From NCBI GenBank assembly GCA_021108435.1, contig JAIOQY010000179.1, forward strand, positions 1 through 33,271: DNA of 33,271 nucleotides. The letters are read 5' to 3'. Each line of letters opens with the position of its first letter. Position 1 is the stretch's first letter. Position numbers and translations under genes: made by a program. The notes under the pieces were generated by a model that ran no database searches, had not been told where the DNA came from, and saw only the letters and a list, made by a program, of their open reading frames with translations. Of the stretch, positions 29,194-33,271 are shown one piece after another. Origin of the DNA: Candidatus Aegiribacteria sp. GTDB taxonomy: Bacteria > Fermentibacterota > Fermentibacteria > Fermentibacterales > JCC-6.

Positions 29194-31272
29194 TTAGTGT
29201 ATATCATCTATGCCGTGCCAGACGCCACCGCCCAGCAAGGATTGAGCTATGTTGGTCAGATGATCTCCGATACGTTCGCAATACTCAATAAAATCAAGCA
29301 TTGCCAGGCCTGTCATTCCATCGTTCTTCTTACTTGAAAGGCTGTCGGCATAATAATTTCTTGCATCCTCTTCAAGTCTGTTCAATTTTTCTTCGAATGC
29401 AAGAACTTTCTGAGAGGCAACTCTGTCATGAGACTGAAGCGCCGCCTCAATTGATTCCACCATGCTTATCACAATCGAAGCAGCCTGATCGACAGCATCG
29501 TGAAGTGGGCCGGATTTTGTCTTAAGATTACCCGACACCCTGTCTCTTGCTTCAACCATATTGACAGCGTGATCAGATATCCTCTCGATATCGTTGATAG
29601 TATGAATAATAACAGGCAGTTTCAAGGATTGATTCTGATCCAGATCCCGCTGGAAAATCTTGGACGCATAGATAGTCAAATCTCGCTGCATGTAATCGAC
29701 TGTGTCCTCCATGGATATGATTCTTTCCGGGTTTGGACTCCCGGTCAGGAAACATGAAATTCCATGCTGGATTGTTGCCCCTGCATAGTTGGCCATTTTT
29801 ACCATTTCACGTTCCAGACTATCTATCGCAAGGGACGGAGAATCAAGAAGATTCTCATCCAGCGTAAGTTCTATTTCTTCCTGCCCTGTTTTTTCTTTGT
29901 CCGGAATGATGAATTCGCACAGCCTGGCCAGCAACGGGACAAGAGGAAGGAACAGCAAAGCGTTGAATATGTTAAACATACTGTGAGCATTGGCTACCTG
30001 TCTCATTGAATCACCGGACGTCGAACGTACAAAATTAAGAATGAATCCATTGTTATTGGTAATGAGTAATCCCATGTATATTGCACCAATAACATTGAAA
30101 AGAGTATGTGCCATTGCGGTCTGACGGGCAGCTCTGGATCCACCTATCGCTGAGAGCTGTGCGGTGATTGTAGTGCCTATGTTGTCTCCCAGAACAAGGT
30201 AAAAAGCTCCCTGGAGATTTATCAGACCGGCACCGGCAAGAGTCATGGTCAATCCAACTGTCGCACTTGAACTCTGTATAATCGATGTTACCAATGTTCC
30301 AGCCAGAATTGCAAGCAATGGATTCGTGCTGAAGCTCATGAAGAAGCTTTTCACAACCATGCTGGTCTTAAGAGGATCAAGAACTCCTTTCATTATGGTC
30401 ATTCCGATGAAAATCAGAGCAAGCCCGGTAATAGCCTTTCCCCAGAACTGGGTTCTTCGATTCTTCGAGAAAGCAAACATTGCGAATCCAATGGTCAGCA
30501 TCGGGAAAGCGTAATGTGTAATCTTGAAGGCTATCAGCTGACCTGTAATAGTAGTACCAATATTTGCGCCTATTATGACGCCGACAGCTTGCTTGAGTAC
30601 TATGAGACCGGAATTGACGAAGCTCACCGCTATGACGGATGTAGCACTTGAACTTTGTATCGCCGCTGTTACCAGAGCTCCTGCCATGAGACCGAGGAAC
30701 CTGTTGCTGGTAACCTTCTTGAGTATTCCTCGCATTTTGTTACCGGCAACTCGCTGAAGCGACTCGGACATCATCTTCATGCCCAGAAGGAAAATAGCCA
30801 GTCCGCCCAGTATCTGGAAAATTATGTTTTTCAGATCAACAGCAAGAGCAGAAAAATCAACTTCCTCTTCTGAACCGTCCGGGAGCATAACAGTTGCTTC
30901 AACAGTATTATTACTGGATTTATCTCCGAGTTTGATCGAGATTGCAGCAATTCCATCTAACCCTGTAAGTATTCTGACAGATGAAAATTCTCCAGATACA
31001 GAATCACCCTCAAGAATTAAGGGATACTCTCCTATTATTGGATATGCAAGAGTTCCCTGATCGGATTTCATTTCGAACTCGACCGGAACTCCGCTGACAG
31101 GTTCTCCGGAAGAATCTAAAATCACTACTTCAAGTGGATCAGCAAGAACCGTCTCAATTCTACCATGCTGAGAATTGCCGCTTACTTCAACAGTGTAAGC
31201 TCCGGCAAAAGCCGATAATGCCGCAAATATCAGGATAATTGAGACTGACCGCATTACGCTCCTTCCGAGCAA
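29194..31272 (-). CDS. Na/Pi cotransporter family protein with N-terminal Ig-like domain and C-terminal PhoU-like domain
   Basis: 692 residues. A signal peptide (about 7-26, IILIFAALSAFAGA) leads to a periplasmic Ig-like stretch of Big-1 type (about 40-130: DSSGEPVSGVPVEFEMKS, LTGLDGIAAISI). Then comes the duplicated Na/Pi cotransporter core, with QSSSAT at 206-211 and 333-338 and paired GANIGTTIT/GDNIGTTIT motifs. A PhoU-like helical tail (about 485-680: ISMEDTVDYMQRDL, INDIERISDHAVNMVE) follows. PF02690-type transporters import phosphate with Na+; the PhoU tail is common, the Ig-like N-terminus unusual. The start could also be ATG 31252-31254. A terminator follows at 29112-29136. Confidence 0.9.
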   Translation of the reverse strand: MLGRSVMRSVSIILIFAALSAFAGAYTVEVSGNSQHGRIETVLADPLEVVILDSSGEPVSGVPVEFEMKSDQGTLAYPIIGEYPLILEGDSVSGEFSSVRILTGLDGIAAISIKLGDKSSNNTVEATVMLPDGSEEEVDFSALAVDLKNIIFQILGGLAIFLLGMKMMSESLQRVAGNKMRGILKKVTSNRFLGLMAGALVTAAIQSSSATSVIAVSFVNSGLIVLKQAVGVIIGANIGTTITGQLIAFKITHYAFPMLTIGFAMFAFSKNRRTQFWGKAITGLALIFIGMTIMKGVLDPLKTSMVVKSFFMSFSTNPLLAILAGTLVTSIIQSSSATVGLTMTLAGAGLINLQGAFYLVLGDNIGTTITAQLSAIGGSRAARQTAMAHTLFNVIGAIYMGLLITNNNGFILNFVRSTSGDSMRQVANAHSMFNIFNALLFLPLVPLLARLCEFIIPDKEKTGQEEIELTLDENLLDSPSLAIDSLEREMVKMANYAGATIQHGISCFLTGSPNPERIISMEDTVDYMQRDLTIYASKIFQRDLDQNQSLKLPVIIHTINDIERISDHAVNMVEARDRVSGNLKTKSGPLHDAVDQAASIVISMVESIEAALQSHDRVASQKVLAFEEKLNRLEEDARNYYADSLSSKKNDGMTGLAMLDFIEYCERIGDHLTNIAQSLLGGGVWHGIDDIH

Positions 31273-31392
31273 AAAATTCAGGATATTGAATTTTTCTATT
31301 GCCGGAGATTTAACGGGATACCGCTGCTTCTGCTGTTAACCCGACAAGAACAGAATAAGACAAGAAATTTACGGGCTAACTGATGTGAGCAA

Positions 31393-31398
31393 TATAAT
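31393..31398 (+). promoter_or_regulatory. Candidate -10 element for the UbiA-family gene
   Basis: A perfect TATAAT lies 62 bases before the ATG at 31460, in the divergent gap between the Na/Pi gene and the UbiA gene. The -35 region at the right spacing (TACGGG) is poor, so this is only suggestive. The rest of the 31273-31459 gap shows no gene. Confidence 0.3.
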
Positions 31399-31459
31399 GA
31401 TCGCATTTGGAATGAACAAAACTGTTTCTCAACCGTATTGTTAATTATTGTTATGTGTT

Positions 31460-32377
31460 ATGAAAACATTATCAGCTCTTTTAAGAAGTTTAAGAATAAG
31501 ATCATGGACGAAGAATCTCTTTGTTTTTGCAGGAATCCTTTTTGGAAATCACTGGGATGATCCCAGGGCAATCGGTTTGACAGCACTGGGGGCTTTAGGT
31601 TTCTGCCTGCTTTCAAGTTCGGTTTACCTTACAAATGATATTGCTGATCGAAAGCGGGACAAGTGCCATCCTGAAAAGAAGAATAGACCCATTGCTTCCG
31701 GGGCTCTACCCGTTTCATCTGCAGCAGTGACCGCATTTCTGCTTGCCGCAGGTGTATTGATCGCGTCATGGATTCTGGCACCAACATATGCTCTGATTCT
31801 CAGCACATATATGATAATGCAGCTGGCTTACTCTTTCAAACTGAAACATGTTGTAATACTGGATGTGCTGATAATAGCAGCTGGATTCGTACTGAGAGCT
31901 CTCGCGGGGGTCACTCTGGCCATGGATGCCGGATACTCAGATATATCAATATCTCCCTGGCTAATAGTCTGCACTTTCTTCCTTGCCGTATTTCTTGCAT
32001 TCGCAAAGAGGCGATACGAAGTTGTTTCTCTCGGAGAGAATGCAGCCGGACACCGGGAGATACTCGAGGAGTACAGCATTTCCCTTCTTGATGAACTGAT
32101 GGGAATAGCAACAGCCGCTAGTATTATTGGATATTCGATCTATTCAGTAAGCCAGAGAACCATGGAACTGGTATCAACCAAGTTATGGATAACAATCCCG
32201 TTTGTAGTATATGGTGTATTCAGATACCTCTATCTTATACATATAAAAGGTCATGGAGGCAGTCCTGACAGAATTCTTCTCACTGATAAACCCCTTCTGC
32301 TCAATATTCTGCTCTGGGTGATTACGGTCGCTCTGGCGCTGACGCTATTTCCGGGTGCTGAATCCGTTCCGGCGTGA
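31460..32377 (+). CDS. UbiA-family prenyltransferase, decaprenyl-phosphate phosphoribosyltransferase-like
   Basis: 305 residues, about eight membrane helices. The opening LLRSLRIRSWTKNLFVFAG and the motif NDIADRKRDKCHPEKKNRPIASG (with NDxxDxxxD Asp ligands) are those of the DPPR-synthase branch of UbiA. Those enzymes transfer phosphoribosyl from PRPP to a polyprenyl phosphate, and the first step toward an arabinose-type lipid donor is known in mycobacteria. A second Asp-containing loop lies near FAKRRYEV. The ATG at 31460 is preferred to TTG 31448; neither has a good ribosome-binding site. The stop overlaps ispE (GTGA). No partner oxidoreductase is visible in the window, so the downstream sugar is unknown. 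Confidence 0.8.
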   Translation: MKTLSALLRSLRIRSWTKNLFVFAGILFGNHWDDPRAIGLTALGALGFCLLSSSVYLTNDIADRKRDKCHPEKKNRPIASGALPVSSAAVTAFLLAAGVLIASWILAPTYALILSTYMIMQLAYSFKLKHVVILDVLIIAAGFVLRALAGVTLAMDAGYSDISISPWLIVCTFFLAVFLAFAKRRYEVVSLGENAAGHREILEEYSISLLDELMGIATAASIIGYSIYSVSQRTMELVSTKLWITIPFVVYGVFRYLYLIHIKGHGGSPDRILLTDKPLLLNILLWVITVALALTLFPGAESVPA

Positions 32378-33243
32378 ATATTTCCCTGATCGCGCCTGCG
32401 AAAATAAATCTCGGATTGAGAATTTTAAATTCACGATCAGATGGTTTTCACGATATTCGCAGCCTTTTCCAGGAAATATCGCTGCATGATACTGTTCACA
32501 TTATCGCAAAACCAGGAAACGGCAACATCTCACTTACATGCAAAGATTACCGAGTACCATCCGATTCTTCAAATCTAGCCTGGAAAGCAGCAGCTCGCTT
32601 TCTTTCTCTTTCAGAAGAGAACCTGGACATAGAAATAGATCTTGTTAAAAGAATCCCCTCTGAGGCGGGTCTTGGAGGTGGCAGCAGTGACGCTGCAGCT
32701 GTCCTTCTGGGGCTCCGAACTCTTACTGCAAGACCAACTCTGGATCTTTCGGGCGCTGCTTCTGCGCTGGGCAGTGATGTTCCATTCTTCCTGCATGGCG
32801 GCACCGCGCTTATCGAAGGAAGAGGGGAAAGGATAATACCTGTTCCTTCAGTCCCTTTCCATGCTGTTCTTCTTCATCCTTCTGTCACGGTTTCCACGGC
32901 TTGGGCTTACAACGCATGGGACGGAATGCGTACGTCCTTGACAAACAATGGTATTCTTAAGCATTATTCAGCCTCGTCAGCAGTATGGCATGAGGGTAAG
33001 ATTTTCCCGCATAATCTGTGGAATGATTTTCTACCACTGCTTGAGAAACACTTTCCTGAAATAGAAGAGCTGGCGCGTTTTCTGAGGAATTCCTGTGAAA
33101 ACTGGGGCTTGTCAGGATCCGGTCCAACCTTCTATGCGCTTTTCAGAATGAAGAGCGAGGCAGTAAGTTTCTCACAGATACTGACAGGGAACTATACCCT
33201 GTGCAGATCAGCAGAGACTGCTGGGGCGTCGTCAAATGGTTAA
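32374..33243 (+). CDS. ispE: 4-diphosphocytidyl-2-C-methyl-D-erythritol kinase
   Basis: GHMP-fold kinase of the MEP pathway, phosphorylating the 2-hydroxyl of CDP-ME. The 289 residues contain the N-terminal APAKINLGLRIL, the ATP-binding IPSEAGLGGGSSDAAAVLLGL, SDVPFFLHGGTALIEGRGE, and the C-terminal LSGSGPTFYALF. The start is GTG 32374-32376, overlapping the upstream stop. The last 22 bases, including the TAA stop at 33241-33243, overlap the 5' end of tRNA-Gln. Its C-terminal ASSNG is thus also tRNA sequence. Confidence 0.96.
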   Translation: MNISLIAPAKINLGLRILNSRSDGFHDIRSLFQEISLHDTVHIIAKPGNGNISLTCKDYRVPSDSSNLAWKAAARFLSLSEENLDIEIDLVKRIPSEAGLGGGSSDAAAVLLGLRTLTARPTLDLSGAASALGSDVPFFLHGGTALIEGRGERIIPVPSVPFHAVLLHPSVTVSTAWAYNAWDGMRTSLTNNGILKHYSASSAVWHEGKIFPHNLWNDFLPLLEKHFPEIEELARFLRNSCENWGLSGSGPTFYALFRMKSEAVSFSQILTGNYTLCRSAETAGASSNG

Positions 33244-33271
33244 GACACAGGGTTTTGGTCCCTGCATTGGG
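33222..33271 (+). tRNA. tRNA-Gln (anticodon TTG), 5' part, cut by the window edge
   Basis: The acceptor 5' strand TGGGGCG, the D-arm region GTC...GAC with AATGGTTAA loop, and the anticodon stem CAGGG/CCCTG around TTTTGGT (anticodon TTG) match tRNA-Gln. The 3' half lies outside the window. The 5' end overlaps the end of ispE by 22 bases. Confidence 0.88.

Noticed and set aside
1-33271. CRISPR array, transposon, integrase or phage genes
   Set aside because: The only direct repeats are the in-frame coding repeats described; no mobile-element or defence genes are recognisable.

Overview
The window is a compact bacterial chromosome segment made almost entirely of core and housekeeping genes, many of which overlap by 1 to 7 bases. 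Gene content (2-oxoacid:ferredoxin oxidoreductase, a vitamin-B12-type radical SAM protein, ATP-dependent PEP carboxykinase, short-form EF-Ts, a UbiA-type prenyltransferase and a Gram-negative-style rpsB-to-rseP run) suggests an anaerobic or fermentative diderm, plausibly an uncultured FCB-group candidate phylum. That placement is an inference from gene content; I ran no marker comparison. I see no phage, insertion sequence, integrase, CRISPR array or defence island.

Layout. 1-6682 (minus): rplM-rpsI, a structured leader, then rpsB-tsf-pyrH-frr-uppS-cdsA-dxr-rseP (rseP cut by the window edge). This is the classic translation plus isoprenoid and envelope-lipid block. 6928-11830 (minus): pgsA-pgpA-pncC-thpR-recA-recX, then an unrecognised protein, a secreted YidD-like protein and a TPR/membrane protein. 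11827-15022 (minus): SRP RNA, dnaX, ybaB and recR run into pgsA. 15194-18207 (minus): tRNA-Ser, a long TPR/acidic-linker protein, tRNA-Ala and a PP2C-like protein that has lost its recognisable metal-binding residues. 18301-20016: pckA (minus), divergent from an MFS/Atg22-like transporter, a polytopic membrane protein and a B12-binding-type radical SAM protein (plus, 20108-24031). 24217-24606: a small unknown protein (plus). 24635-27601 (minus): korDABC. 27705-29030: a cyclic-2,3-diphosphoglycerate-synthetase-family P-loop protein. 29194-31272: an Ig-like/Na-Pi cotransporter/PhoU fusion. 31460-33271 (plus): a UbiA-family prenyltransferase, ispE and the start of tRNA-Gln.

Functional links. uppS, cdsA, dxr, ispE, pgsA, pgpA and the UbiA enzyme cover isoprenoid, phospholipid and polyprenyl-phosphate chemistry. 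recA, recX and recR are repair genes, and dnaX, ybaB and SRP RNA form a widely conserved neighbourhood. korDABC and pckA point to a ferredoxin-linked central carbon metabolism.

Nothing here is clearly a new multi-gene system. The most notable signals are: two genes (recX and the MFS transporter) whose only well-placed start is CTG after a strong Shine-Dalgarno; a 27-bp tandem repeat giving ribosomal protein S2 a lysine/alanine-rich tail; a cloverleaf-like leader before rpsB; paired, mutually exclusive hairpins before the P-loop gene; an 18-bp palindrome in the pckA/MFS divergent region; the acidic-linker protein with repeated L-x-x-[IV]-F motifs; a pseudophosphatase-like PP2C; and tRNA-Gln overlapping the end of ispE.
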